Shown: positions 11,924 to 23,766 of the stretch, piece by piece
Numbering within the stretch: position 1 is the first letter of the stretch
Layout of the letters: each line of letters starts with the position of its first letter
Source of the DNA: Planococcus citri
Lineage: Eukaryota > Arthropoda > Insecta > Hemiptera > Pseudococcidae
Length of the DNA: 64,000 nucleotides
Direction of reading: 5' to 3'
Assembly (NCBI RefSeq): GCF_950023065.1
Contig: NC_088681.1
Coordinates: 43,992,836 to 44,056,835 of the forward strand
Translations under genes and position numbers: made by a program
The notes under the pieces: generated by a model
What the model was told of the DNA's origin: nothing
Database searches by the model: none
Seen by the model: the letters and a program-made list of their open reading frames with translations, nothing else

Positions 11924-13619
11924 GGGGTAACGGCCCTATTTTGTTTACCCTCTAACGACATATCTTGAAATTTATTCTGATTTAATTAGTGGTGGGATAT
12001 TATCGATATTTATCGATATATATCGATATTTGCCGCCGTCGATATATATCGATATTTGGAATCCGATAATCGATTATCGGAAAATTTTTTAAAATTATGC
12101 AAAAGTCCCGCAAATAAATTGTGCGAGGTGTTTTTTTGCTCTTTTTGAGCATTTTCGGAGTCTTTTAGAGTAAAATAGTGATTATCACAGGTATTAATGG
12201 TAGCCATGGGCCATATCTGTAGAATGATGAAATGTTGACATTACGTCATCAATGTCATCATTATTATAAAAATCGTCAAATAGGTAGCTAGATACTGAAA
12301 AAGCCTAAAGTAAGGAATAGAAACAGCTTAGAGATGATTCAGTTTCTCTTTTCATCAAAAATCTGAAAAATCAGCTGTTTTATGGTATTTTTTATGAACG
12401 TCAAAAACATCCGATATATATCGATATTATCGATATGAGACCTCCGATATTTTGACGATATCGATATCCCGAAATATCGATAATATCCCATCACTAGATT
12501 TAATGAACCTAGATAGAAACTGAAAAGCCTATTGAAATCAGCATACATTCCTTCACAAGATTCAGCATTCGCAAAAGCATTAATTCAATTACTTTGACTG
12601 AAAAAAATTATCAATTGCAAAAAAATGAGTTCGCCATTTTTTTACCCCCTGTCTTCTAATTTTTTTTTTACCCCCGTTTGCTATTTTTGTTACCCCCCAT
12701 TTTTTGCTGTTTTCAAACTGTAACAACAAATTATACTTCCATGGTAACAACATAATTTGACGTTTCCTAAAAAATTATTAATTATTAATTACGCTAAAAA
12801 GTGTCCTTTCCCTTATCATTATAGTGTATTCATTGCTTGAAAACGGTAATTGAGAATAAAATTGAGAATTTATAAAATTATTATTTGCGCAAATTTTCAA
12901 CAAAAAATTTAATACGCGTATTTTTGGACTTGAAAATTCATGGGCCACCGAATGAACCCTTTGTTTTTCACAAGAAATTATATTTTTCTGGGAATTTTTT
13001 GCGGATATAGGAGGCAAAAAGTTGCTGTGAAAGTTCCTACACCAATTTTCTGTTTAAAAAAAGTTCAGAGCTGTAAGTTCAATAATACTTCCCCAAAAAT
13101 GAATAAAATTTATATCACGTCTTTAAACGGTTGTCAGGGAGCTGAAATTCTGAAAATAGGACTGTAAAAAAATAGACAACAAAAATAAATAAGTATGGAT
13201 TTTATATCAGAAAACTGGGCTTGAATCGTTCCCTATTTCTTTTACCCCCTCTAAAATTTTTTAGCAAACAATTTAGATGAAAAATAACTAGCTCATCTAT
13301 AATAGACCATAGTGTGTAGAATTCAGCGATGTATACTCACGAACTCATTTTGATGGAAATTGGCGAGCCCAATCCTTAAAATCAAAACACATTTTTTTAA
13401 AATTTTATTAAGAAAATCGACTAAAATTCACATCACATTCGTTAAAGCCTTCTGAACCATGAACATTGAATGTAAAATGTAGGTAGCTTTTCAAGGCCAT
13501 TGTGTTCTAAAAGAAGCACAAAACATGTTAATATGGTTTTCAAATCGATCAATGACTTTGGTGGCTTATTTTTCAGCAAATTCGGGGGGGGGGGGGGTAA
13601 AAATCTGGGCCGTTACCGC
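11924..13619. mobile_element. TA-flanked TIR element carrying a nested MITE
   Basis: The left end GGGGTAACGGCCC is matched by GGGCCGTTACCGC at the right end, with TA outside both (11922-11923 and 13620-13621). The next terminal word, TTTTTACCCCC, is reiterated internally (near 12640-12700 and 13240) and ends as a GGGGGG tract plus TAAAAA at the right edge. No transposase frame. The element is interrupted by an independent insertion at 11987-12496, so it is the older of the two. Confidence 0.7.
11987..12496. mobile_element. hAT-like MITE filled with ATATCGAT words
   Basis: The left terminus TAGTGGTGGGATATTATCGA and right terminus (complement TAGTGATGGGATATTATCGA) differ at one base. The 8-mer GATTTAAT is duplicated exactly at 11979-11986 and 12497-12504, the hAT signature. 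Both ends run directly into clusters of the self-complementary word ATATCGAT (12000-12070 and 12410-12480). About 330 bp of plain sequence separates them. No coding capacity. Confidence 0.88.
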
Positions 13620-13621
13620 TA

Positions 13622-14628
13622 ATGAATTTTTGCAATTAGGCACTCGGCAATTACCTATCTAAATTGAATGAAAATTAGTGAAGTTCTGAAAATTTATGTA
13701 GTACATAATTTACAGAAGCTATTTTCCAATTCCAACATTTAAAAAAACTTATCAAGTGTACAACATGGTGTTATTGGCGTTTCTCTTTTGACTTCCACAG
13801 AGGGAAAAAACTTTCTCACACTGATGGCAGTTTGTCACTAACAATTTCAGTCGAAAAAACAAAATTTAAAAATTTATCACAACAAAATAGGTAAGTATAG
13901 ATGAAAGAGGGTGGAAGAAATTAAGGAACGCGCGACCTTTAGCACACTTATCTATCAAGATGATCCTTTCTTACACGAGGTAGCCTACAAATGGTCGCGT
14001 AAGGTAAACTTTTTTACTTTTTTAACCACCTACATATTTCTTGATTCCATTAATACAGTATAAGTGTTTCACAAGATATGTATTATCAACTTGAGATTTT
14101 CTCAGAAAACGAAAAACTTGAGTTGACTTTGAACACATTTAAGCCTAGTAGTCAGTCATTAAAACATTCAGTAGGTAGGTACCGGCATTTTTTTTTTTTT
14201 TTTTTTTTTCATAAAATGAACCCGAACATTTGCGAAGTTATAATACGTGCAACTCTGCTACGAATTGCTATTTTTTCATAATTCCAATATCCGCTATGAT
14301 TCTTTAAAAAGTACGGCCTACACCCTTCAGAGATGCAATTGGATTTTTTTTTTAATTTAAGCGAGGTTTAAAGCCTATCACTCTCTATTCTCAAATCAAG
14401 ATCGAAATGCTCAAAATTTGTTCAAAACTTCATATCTCATTTCTAACAAAAGTAGGTAGTCTACTTTAATTTAAACATTTTTTTCAAAACACTCTGTCAA
14501 AATTAACACTAAACTTATCCTCTCGTCCTTTCCTCCGTTCTTTATTAAAATCAACGTACAACTTTAAGCAGCAATTCTGACAGAATTCAACTAGGATTAA
14601 AACTGAACTGAAACTGAATCATTTTCGA
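13622..14628. other. Intergenic stretch without recognised gene
   Basis: AT-rich with a poly-T tract at about 14190-14210. Short frames only, none recognisable. Confidence 0.45.
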
Positions 14629-14632
14629 TTAA

Positions 14633-15973
14633 CCCTTTGGAGGTTCTCTAGGTTTTCGCGTTAGAAAATTGAAGTGCCTTAATGAGTGTGATAGGGTACC
14701 TCGCCCAATTGACCAAACCACAAAAAAGTCGAGCTTTTGATGAAAAGTTTTATAGGAAAATGAAAGTTTCCAAAAAACACAAATGTGACATTTCCTAAAA
14801 AAAAATTGAATGTATGCAGAATTTTTTTTGAAAAAATGAACCAAAAACATGTGTCAAAAACATTGAACAAAAGCACTCTTTCAAGAAATGAAATAAAAAT
14901 TGAATTGGAAAAAAATAAAAATACAAGGTTGAAAAAAAGTCATCTGGCAGTTCACAAATTCAACGAGAATCAAATCTTGTTGGCAAAAATGCCTTTGTTT
15001 AAAGCATGAAGAGAAGAAAAATCTATGCCGCTAAGAGAGGATTTTTTATCAAGTCATAAAATCTTTTCGGAAATCGAGCCGAAATATGGGACAAAATTTA
15101 GCAAAATTGCGAGCTTTCTGGTAGGAGGTAACTAATTATAAAAACATTTTCGCCTTTATTCACGAGATGTAGCATAGAATTTTCTTTCATTTTGGGAAAA
15201 AATGAGTATTTTATCACTTATTGGAGTATAGGAATATGAAGATGAAGATGAAGAGAAATAGTGAACAAAAACACAAATCCACAGCGTAAACGAAATGAAA
15301 GACTGAACTCGTAGATGAATTTGGATTTTTATTTACTATTTTTACTATTTCTCTTCATCTTCATCTTCATATTCCTATACTCCAATAAGTGATAAAATAC
15401 TCATTTTTTCCCCAAATGAATGAAAATTCTATGCTACATCTCGTGAATAAAGGCGAAAATGTTTTTATAATTAGTTACCTCCTACCAGAAAGCTCGCAAT
15501 TTTGCTAAATTTTGTCCCATATTTCGGCTCAATTTCCGAAAAGATTTTATGACTTGATAAAAAATCCTCTCTTAGCGGCATAGATTTTTCTTCTCTTCAT
15601 GCTTTAAACAAAGGCATTTTTGCCAACAAGATTTGATTCTCGTTGAATTTGTGAACTGCCAGATGACTTTTTTTCAACCTTGTATTTTTATTTTTTTCCA
15701 ATTCAATTTTTATTTCATTTCTTGAAAGAGTGCTTTTGTTCAATGTTTTTGACACATGTTTTTGGTTCATTTTTTCAAAAAAAATTCTGCATACATTCAA
15801 TTTTTTTTTAGGAAATGTCACATTTGTGTTTTTTGGAAACTTTCATTTTCCTATAAAACTTTTCATCAAAAGCTCGACTTTTTTGTGGTTTGGCCAATTG
15901 GGCGAGTTACCCTATCACACTCATTAAGGCACTTCAATTTTCTAACCCGAAAACCTAGAGAACCTCCAAAGGG
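14633..15973. mobile_element. piggyBac-like palindromic foldback element
   Basis: Two 634-bp arms (14629-15262 and 15344-15977, TTAA included) are inverted copies at about 99% by eye, separated by an 81-bp spacer. Both ends are TTAA followed by CCCTTTGGAGG. TTAA targets and CCC-starting termini are diagnostic of the piggyBac superfamily. There is no transposase; the mirrored frames in the two arms are a by-product of the symmetry. Transcription through it would give a long perfect hairpin. A decayed relative lies at 7915-8100. Confidence 0.85.
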
Positions 15974-15977
15974 TTAA

Positions 15978-17884
15978 AGTAATTACATTCGAAGAGATAT
16001 AATCAAGTTGGCAACTGAACATTGCCCAAAAGTATTCGTCTTTTTAGCCATCCGCGTTGTACGCACAATCATTATTTTTTTTTTTTTTTTGTAGATAATG
16101 AATTTTAGCAAGGAGAATATTTTTAATTTGAACTTTTCTCTTACTCTTTTATATCATTATTCGAATTTCAAAACGTTGACAGATAACATAAAAAAGAAAA
16201 CTTATGAAAATTGAAAAATGTTGGTTAAAAAAAAACAACATCCATTTTCAATTCAACATCTTGTCCTTTTAAATCTGATTTTAGGAACCTAACCTACTCT
16301 TTTTCTTATCCGAGAAGGGTGAGGACGAGCAGATCTGTGTTTTGGAAAAAGGTCTTCTACAGAAGTCTACAATCCTTTTGACTGAATGGTTCTTATATGA
16401 AACTATGAACCGTCCGCTCAAACTAATTAACGTAAGCCAAAAAAAAAGGTGTGAATTTAGCTTAAAACTGGGAGGGGTGGTTTGGCCATTCAATGGTCCT
16501 AGTTGCCGGTGAAACAGTTTTGCGCACAAATTAGGATTGCGCACATTACCTTGTAAGGATTGCGCATGCACAAGGAAAAAAAAACATAAAATGATTGAAC
16601 AGAATGGTTAACAACTGAAAACGAAAAAGGACCTTGGAAGGATCTCTTAGAAAGACATTTTCAAAATTGAAAATGTACTGATCCCCTCCCTCCCATCATT
16701 TTTCCAAAATTGCCAAAAAAAGCTTCAAAAATTTATCATTTTCAAAAAAATAAAATAAAAATAATAATCAATTGAAATGCATCAAACAATGGAAATCAGG
16801 GTGTCTACCAAAATTTGATATTCAAAGATCGCGACTTTTCGCGACGTTTTTTTCAGTAGGTGGGTACCCCCTCCCCCCTCCTTCCAATTTTTTAACGAAA
16901 AAAAAAACTGGGTCGAAACGTAGAATGCAAAAGCCTGTACATAAATGTCCATTGTCCAGTTGTCCACACATCTATAAGTATACACATAGGAAATTATTAA
17001 ATACTGATTGCCTCAAAAATAATTTCAAAAATTCAAATTCTTCATATCAAATAATAATTATTCTAGTTGAACAAAACACGTTTTTTCCTTAAATATCCCC
17101 AAAACATCGTCTCCAATTAAAAAAAAAAAAAAAAAAAAAAGAATCTTATCAATAAATTAAAAATCCTCAGCACTACTATTTCCTATCATTTTTCTCATCA
17201 AATACCTATGCAATTTTTCTTCAAGAATTTTATTGTTTGTGATGAAAGTTTTGAAATTTTTTAAATTGTTTCACCGGGAAATCCAGTAGTTTAGTGAAAC
17301 ATTAAGGAACCTACGAAATAAGTACATAAGTAGATACTTGAAGAGAAATGAAAATTTTGAGATGGACTACCTTGAGAGTCCTCTAGCTTTTGAAAGTGAA
17401 TTGAGTAGAATTGATGGCTGCACACTAAAACATAATGAACAATTTTTGTATTTTTTTTTCTTTTTCAATGTTTTGAAAATTTTTAGGGCCTTTGAATTTT
17501 TTCATTTGTTCATTACTTGCATTTTTGAAAAACTTCATCAATTTTTCACTATTGTCACTACCTGCTAGATACCCCGAACTTTGAAATGACAATCCAGAAT
17601 TAGGATTCTCAAGATGAAAATTTCCTCTTATTTTTACATCAATTTCAGAAAATTGAAACATTAAATTATTGCTCTTTTAATCAAATAGCAGATAGCCAAC
17701 TGAGTAGGCAGGTTACATCATATTGCAAGCATCAAAAAATTGAAAAATCACAATTACTCGGGAGACATTAGCTTCACTAACCTTTGGCTTGTTTCATGAT
17801 TAATAAGTCGCCAAACCATGTACCTTATTTGCTAAAGGTGAACTCGAGCTATTTTGATTACTTATGCGCAGAAATTAAGCGAGC
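15978..17884. other. Intergenic stretch without recognised gene
   Basis: Homopolymer tracts (T near 16075-16090, A near 17119-17140). TGCGCA words at 16512-16570 resemble the termini of the element at 3435-4341 and may be a relic. No convincing gene. Confidence 0.45.
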
Positions 17885-17955
17885 AGTTCCTTCACTCGGG
17901 TGAAACAGGTGAAATCGCTCGGCCATCTTTGGTGCAAAATAACAATAGAATTTTT

Positions 17956-17981
17956 ATGAAACGTCACAGTGACGTCACTTG
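17956..17981. promoter_or_regulatory. CRE-like TGACGTCA palindrome in family C
   Basis: AACGTCACAGTGACGTCACT contains the full cAMP-response-element palindrome plus an additional half site. It is conserved in the second copy near 58377-58400. Binding by a CREB/ATF-type bZIP factor is possible from the consensus alone; there is no evidence of function. Confidence 0.35.
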
Positions 17982-18016
17982 CCGAGCAGCTGTACTGTGC
18001 TGTGATTATGGCTGAA

Positions 18017-19182
18017 CAGGGTTGTTATACCGTACCACGGTATGTACCGCGGTAAACTGGTATACCAAAAAAAAAATTGTGGTACTGGGATTGGTACATG
18101 GTATTGGTAAAATTTAATTGTGGTATTGGGATCGGTATATGGTATCGGTATTGTTGAATTGTGGTATTGGGGATTGGTATATGGTATCGGTATAGATAAA
18201 TGGAGGTATTGGTATTGGTATTTGGTATTCGGTATCTATGATTTTGGTATAGGTATTGGTATTTGGTATTTGGTACCCTCATTGTGGAACTTGGTATCCG
18301 GTATTGGTACACTGGGAAACATCCAATTTTTCCTGGTACATGGTATTGGTATACCGGGAAGATGAACCATTTTTTATTGGTATCTCCTGGTATTGGGAAT
18401 ACCATCCCAATACCGCGGCAAATCCCCGGTTTTTGGGTATCCGGTCTGGTAATAGTGAGGCAAATATTTTTTTTTCTTCAAAAATCAGTGACTTGGGGTG
18501 GAGAGGGATCCTCTAGATGACGAAAATTCAATAAAAATGTACAAATAGAAGCACCTTTTGTTTGCAAACCAATTTTTTTTTGAAAATTTTCACTCTAGCA
18601 TCTCTAGCAATAATTTTACCAGCATTTTTATGAAATAATTACTTAATTAGTACAAAATCTACTTTAAAATTTTGTATCATCTTTTATCCTCTCTCCAGTG
18701 AAATACAAGCCCCACCAGCACCATACACCCTTCAAAAATTCAAAAATATCAAAAAAATTTTTTTTTGAACATTACATTGCGGATACCGGTAAAATACCGG
18801 TAAATTACGCGGTATTGGTATGCAGCAGTTAATATCTGATACCAGTATTTGGTAATGGGTATACCATATTGAGTTTCTGGTATTGGTATGTGGTATTGGG
18901 TACTTGGTATTCATGTTCCCTGCATTGGTATTGGTATTCGGTATTTGGTATCTATGATTTTGCCATTGGTATTGGTACTTGGTATCTGGTACTCTCATTA
19001 CAGAACTTGGTATGTGGTATTGGTAAACTGGGAAAAATCCAATTGTTCCCGGTATATGGTATTGGTATACCGGGAAGACATACCAGTTCCCATCGGTAAC
19101 CGCTGGTATTGGGAATACCGCCCCAATACCGGGACAAATCCCCGGTATTTTGGTATCCGGTAATACCGGTATAACAACACTG
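18017..19182. mobile_element. hAT-like MITE filled with GGTATTGGTAT repeats
   Basis: Termini CAGGGTTGTTATACCGTACC (left) and, on the complement of the right end, CAGTGTTGTTATACCGGTAT. TGGCTGAA is duplicated exactly at 18009-18016 and 19183-19190. Most of the interior (18055-18460 and 18780-19165) is GGTATTGGTAT/GGTATACC micro-repeat in two direct blocks of about 400 bp, separated by 300 bp of ordinary sequence. Long tyrosine-rich frames here arise from the repeat and are not genes. The insertion split a family C MITE. Confidence 0.9.
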
Positions 19183-19267
19183 TGGCTGAAATCATAATTT
19201 TGCACCAAAGATGGCCGACCGATTTCACCTGAGGGAAGCTATAGTGCCTTAGTTCTATAAAACCGTA

Positions 19268-20229
19268 ATGGTAGGGGCACCAATTATGGACCAGTCTGCA
19301 ATAAGGACCAGCGCCCGGTCTCGTAGGTAATTAGCGCTATCTGTCAGGAAAAAATGTTTTCCGATGTATTTTTCACCAAAAAAAAACCGAATGAGACAAA
19401 AATTACAACTGTAAAAGTGTAAAATCAGAACTTGCTGAGAAATTTACAAAACACTGTTTTGAGACACGGAATTTTTTTTAGTGTGTTTTTCAACTTTTAC
19501 TAAAATATACATATGTGGTATAACTTTCTAAATGTTATTAACGTTTATAATATCAAACAAGGACGTAGTTTCTGCAGTAGTGATCAGTTTTTGCTAAAAA
19601 TGAGGGTATGAACAGAAATTTTTGGTGTAAAGTTTTTTTAAAATGGGGTGCGGTAATATGGACCACCTGTGATATTGATTTTTTTACTCATTTTCATCAT
19701 TTCTTACAGCCACTGAAAAGGGAAATGCTTGAAATACTTTTTTTGTTCATTTCTACAGATAAGTAAATATGATGTTTTGAAACATAAAAATATGTTTACA
19801 TATTTTGAAATTCTTTAGGTGGTCCATATTAGGCGTCCAAAATTTCAAACTGTCATTTTGACACTCATCATTCAATTCAACAATTTAAAAAAGTATTCAA
19901 AATTAACCTGCACTGCTTAGAATACGTTTTTTGTTCATTTCTACAAATAAATAATGACGTTTTGAAAAATGTGAAAGTATGTTTATTTTGAAATTTTATA
20001 GGTGGTCCATACTTATTAGGCGTCCAAAATTTCAAACTGTCATTTTGACACTCGTCACTCAACAGTAAAAAAAACATACTTAAAGTTGACCTTCACCCCT
20101 GAAGTTTTGTACAGTGTTAGTGGAAGGATGGAACTTCATTTTAAGCTTTTGTGGAGGTTTCTACCCCGTATAGTTTTCAAGTGACAATCCTCCAAAAAAA
20201 AAGTGGTCCATATTTGGTGCCTCTACCCT
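19268..20229. mobile_element. TIR element family D, copy 1
   Basis: Left end GGTAGGGGCACCAA then TATGGACCAG; right end is the complement of AGGGTAGAGGCACCAAATAT. TA lies outside each end (19266-19267, 20230-20231). Inside, the word GGTGGTCCATATTAGGCGTCC and the following CAAAATTTCAAACTGTCATT occur twice (about 19816 and 20000), again echoing the TIR. A second copy in inverted orientation is at 32549-33474. No coding capacity. Confidence 0.8.
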
Positions 20230-20231
20230 TA

Positions 20232-20676
20232 TCGTCGGATCATGTAGGTACCTACCAATAACAATTAAAATGTGTGGGTAAATTACAGTCGCAAGCTTGG
20301 CTCAAAAACTCGCTTTGATCTTCGTATACCAACTAAAGAGTAAATTTTTCAATCAACGACGAATTTCTATCGGGTAATAATACTAGGTACCTACATATAA
20401 AAACCCTAATTATTACTGGTCAGCTAACTTGAGAGGCACACATATTTACACGAACCCACAAAACCCTATTTAGCGTTAGCAGCTTGTTTCTCTCTATTCA
20501 ACCAGTAAAACCACACTTATTCAACAAGTATCAAATCGATTTCTTTACCACATCTAGACACAGCAAACGTAAACCCATAAAAAACCTCACTTTCGCACCA
20601 AAACACTCGATAGAATTCATTCCTCAACAAGTATAGGTAATCAACTTTACGTAAATCTTATCACTTATCAGTAACG
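20232..20676. other. Short intergenic stretch
   Basis: Unique-looking AT-rich sequence with TAGGTACC words. No gene or RNA recognised. Confidence 0.45.
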
Positions 20677-20678
20677 TA

Positions 20679-20951
20679 CCGGGTGACCAAGAATAATGGG
20701 TTTTGTAATGTTCTGATATGCCAAAAAGGGGAAAAAAATTCCCTAATTAAAAACTGTAAAATGAAATAACAATCGAGAAAAAGTGCTTCCGAATTATTGT
20801 TTCGATGCAAAATGAAAGATTATTTCGTATTTCATTGAAACAATCACTCAAACGCCATTTTTTACATGATTATTCAATTTTCTAATTTTCATAACGGGAA
20901 TTTTCTCTCCTTTTTGATAACATCGAAATCCCATTATTCTTGGTCACCCGG
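20679..20951. mobile_element. 273-bp Tc1/mariner-type MITE
   Basis: Perfect 22-bp TIRs begin CCGGGTGACCAAGAATAATG on the left and are mirrored on the right. TA is present at 20677-20678 and 20952-20953. The short length, TA target and absence of coding sequence fit a MITE mobilised by a Tc1/mariner-type transposase. Confidence 0.85.
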
Positions 20952-20953
20952 TA

Positions 20954-22500
20954 CCTAATGCAAACACCGAACCAAAAAAACACTTTTAATGAGTAATCCT
21001 CAGCAGACGAGGCACTTACCAGATCTGATATTTTCGAATCTTCCAATTAAAGATGAAAATTTGGGTCATTTGAGTAGACTAGTAATGCTGATACGCAGAA
21101 TTCTAAACAGTCTAGCTCAAAGTATCAGCAACACGATTTCACAGCGAAAAAATTCAAGTAGAAACTTATTGATATCTTTACTCGCGAAATATCCAAATAA
21201 ACTTCTGAATAAATCGAGAGTATTTTCCGAAACTGAAACACCAGAATTATAAATGTACCTCTCAAGGTTGAAACACGCGAGAAAAACTCAACGATATGAA
21301 CGGAGATGTGAAAAAAAATTTCTTAACGATTACACCGTATCGACGGTAATCGTCATCAAGTTGAAAAAAAAAAACGAAAATAAACACCAAAAAATCGCGC
21401 CAAATACACGATTTGAATTGAAATTCTGTCGATCGGTTACATCACAAATCAACCGTAGTAATGATTATACAATAGAGTAATCGTATTACAAGTAACTACA
21501 CATAATACTCGTAAAAATTATATTACAAGAGATAAAAACTACGTGCGGCGAAAAATTCATTTACTGCAACCTCATCGGACGAGTAAATTTCATCGAATGA
21601 AATGAATGTGTGTTCAATGTTCAATGTTGACGAAGCTACAGTAGTGTTTGCTGTTTCCTTCGACATCGACATTCGCGTGCGCGCGTAAATACGAAAAGTA
21701 GTCGTAATAGTAGTAGTCGTCGTATCGCCGAAACGCGTAAACATGCTGGCTGATAACAGACGAATGCGCCCGGTACCCGGCGTCCTGATTTCGCCCCCCC
21801 CCCCATAAGGTTCCCCAAGATGATAATATTTTGTATATGCGCGCACATTGGTTGTATAGCTTAACGCCGTACCTCCATCATTCTGTATGTGTTTGTGTAT
21901 TATCTATGTATGTACGATTACTATCTATGTACATAATTCAATCTACCTACTTACCTAGTTGTTTGCCTACCCAGCCAACGGTTGGCATAATATACGCAGG
22001 CAATTTTCTAGTCTGATTTTCCTTTGAGTAATAGTATATTACTTAACAAGTAGTGGTACACTTGCGCCGCTTGCTCAGTAATACATTTTACTTGATTATT
22101 ATAAATAAAAAGTGTATTCAGTACCACAATGTTTCAAGGGAGATTTCATTTATTTGAAAAAACTTGCTCAAAGTAATTCGATCTAGTGATATTTTTAGTT
22201 GTTACCTACAATATTAGCCCAGTCAAATAGCGGGAAAAAATGGGTGAACCCGGACATAATTGGGATCAAAAGTTTTTTTTTGCGAATATTGTCTAGGATG
22301 GTGTAGTGAACAACATACTAAAAGCCCCCGCCCCTACCCCTAGAGCTAATCCCCCCACAGTGGATCAACCCCCCCCAGATCCATTTTTTGTCAAAAAAAT
22401 ACTTTTGAGTAAAATGAGCACTGATTATTCAATCTCTCCTCAAATACCTATCAAATGAGCTATCAACCAACTCCCTAGCCCCAAGGGGGGCGCTACGACC
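20954..22500. other. Stretch with unassigned short frames
   Basis: Frames of 75-107 codons occur (for example 20989-21252 plus, and 21523-21846 minus), but none resembles a known family, and the latter spans a CGT/CGA-rich and poly-C tract (21795-21806). A host 5' exon or promoter cannot be excluded for the CpG-rich part around 21660-21790. A C-rich tract with several CCCC runs lies at 22325-22380. Confidence 0.35.
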
Positions 22501-22508
22501 CCTCAAAG

Positions 22509-23346
22509 CAGGGCTGGTGACCGAAACGATCGTTTTGTTCCGTTCCGTTCATGAACAAATCACTTCGCATTTTTACTGTTCTGTTCGGTTTTGCTCATCA
22601 TTTTTTTTGTTCCGTTCTGTTCTGTTCCGTTCCGTTCCGTTCCATTTGTTCTGTTCTGTTCCGTTCCGTTCCGTTCCGTTTGTTCTGTTCTGTTACGTCC
22701 CGTTTTAACAAGGGGGGTATCCTACCTGGCAGAAAATTTTTTGAATTGAACTAGACAAAGCTAGATCAAATCATCGAATGAACAAATTAACATGCAAAAT
22801 TTGACACCATCCGAAATTCTGAAAATTTCAAAAACTGAAGTGCATTTTGTTTCTCATTTTTAGATGAATCTAATTTTTTTAAACTCAAATTTGGTCCCAA
22901 AATGAGAAAAAAATCAAAATTTTTACGAAATTCTGAAAATTTATGAAGAAAACCAGAATTTGGAATGTGCTACTTTTAGGTAATCTGGTCCCGCCGAATC
23001 AATTGAAAATGATTTTCAGCCATTTTGAGCAATTCTGCATTTTCTGCAACCTTCCAGCAGATTATTGACCTTTTGAGAATCGAAATTTCCACTAAATTTT
23101 ACCAAATGAAGATGGAATTCGGAAAGCAGAAATTTGTTCTGTTCTGTTCCGTTCCATTTTTTTTTCTGTTTTGTTCTGTTCTGTTCTGTTCAAGAACACT
23201 TCGTTATCTTGTTTGTTCTGTTCTGGTTTTGTTCATTTTGTTCTGTTCCGTTCCGTTCCGTTCTGTTCTGTTCTGAATAAGATTTTTTCCTGATTTGTTT
23301 ATTGTTCCGTTTATTTGTTCCGTTCTGTTCCGTTCCACCAGCCCTG
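22509..23346. mobile_element. hAT-like MITE filled with TTCCG/TTCTG repeats
   Basis: TIR CAGGGCTGGTG at the left, CACCAGCCCTG at the right. CCTCAAAG is duplicated exactly at 22501-22508 and 23347-23354. Two blocks of GTTCCGTTCTGTTCC pentamer repeat (22535-22710 and 23135-23335), both in the same strand sense, flank about 420 bp of ordinary sequence. The left end passes through a near-palindrome (CGAAACGATCGTTTTG) before the repeat starts. No coding capacity. Confidence 0.9.
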
Positions 23347-23354
23347 CCTCAAAG

Positions 23355-23764
23355 TGATGTGATTTCAATAAGTTTACATTTCATGACTTTGGGACTTGAA
23401 CCCTGTTCTAATCGATCAAATAAAGTCAAACTTGGGAAATGAGATTATTTTGGGTCCTAAAGTCGACCCCTGGTGTGGGGGAGGGTCAAATTTGAAAATT
23501 ACGGTAAGGTCATTTTTTTGGAGGGCCATAATATGGTCCCAAATGAATGAAAATGGTTCAAAATCATATCATTGGTCAGTACTCCCATTGTGATCAACAC
23601 ATCCAAATTTCAGCTTCCTAGGTCATCCCCACTTCTTTTAAGGAGGAAAAAACCGAAAATTCCGCCTTAATTCCGCCTTTTAAAAATGGAAATAGGTAAT
23701 CTAAACTGAAAAACAACATGAAAAAAAATTGAAAAAAAAATTTAACACAAAAATAATTTACTAA
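23355..23764. other. Non-coding gap between two TIR elements
   Basis: Mixed AT-rich sequence with GGGGGAGGG runs near 23475. No gene or repeat boundary identified. Confidence 0.4.
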
Positions 23765-23766
23765 TA

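Larger units (their letters stand above)
17885..19245. mobile_element. MITE family C, copy 1 (split by a nested MITE)
   Basis: Both ends hold inverted blocks around TCGGCCATCTTTGGTGCAAA (left about 17917-17938, complement at right about 19200-19220), flanked by CAGGTGAAATCG-type words. Without the inserted 18017-19182 element the MITE would be about 190 bp, the same as the uninterrupted copy at 58290-58480, which is in the opposite orientation. The centre contains the palindrome TGACGTCA next to a second ACGTCAC half. No target duplication could be fixed. Confidence 0.75.

Noticed and set aside
14629..15977. Identical frame pairs in opposite orientation as a duplicated gene
   Set aside because: They mirror because of the palindrome; the sequence has no protein-family features.
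18025..19228. Overlapping frames of 76-158 codons rich in YQYHIP/WYWY
   Set aside because: They come from GGTATTGGTAT repeats open in many frames on both strands inside a MITE.
20989..21480. Two adjacent frames (87 and 75 codons) as a small gene pair
   Set aside because: No recognisable domain or splice context; cannot be told from chance in this composition.
21523..21846. 107-codon minus frame as a gene
   Set aside because: Crosses a poly-C tract and CGT/CGA simple sequence; no family match seen.
22517..23276. Frames with repeated FRSVPF / LFCSV
   Set aside because: Translation of TTCCG/TTCTG repeats inside a hAT-like MITE.
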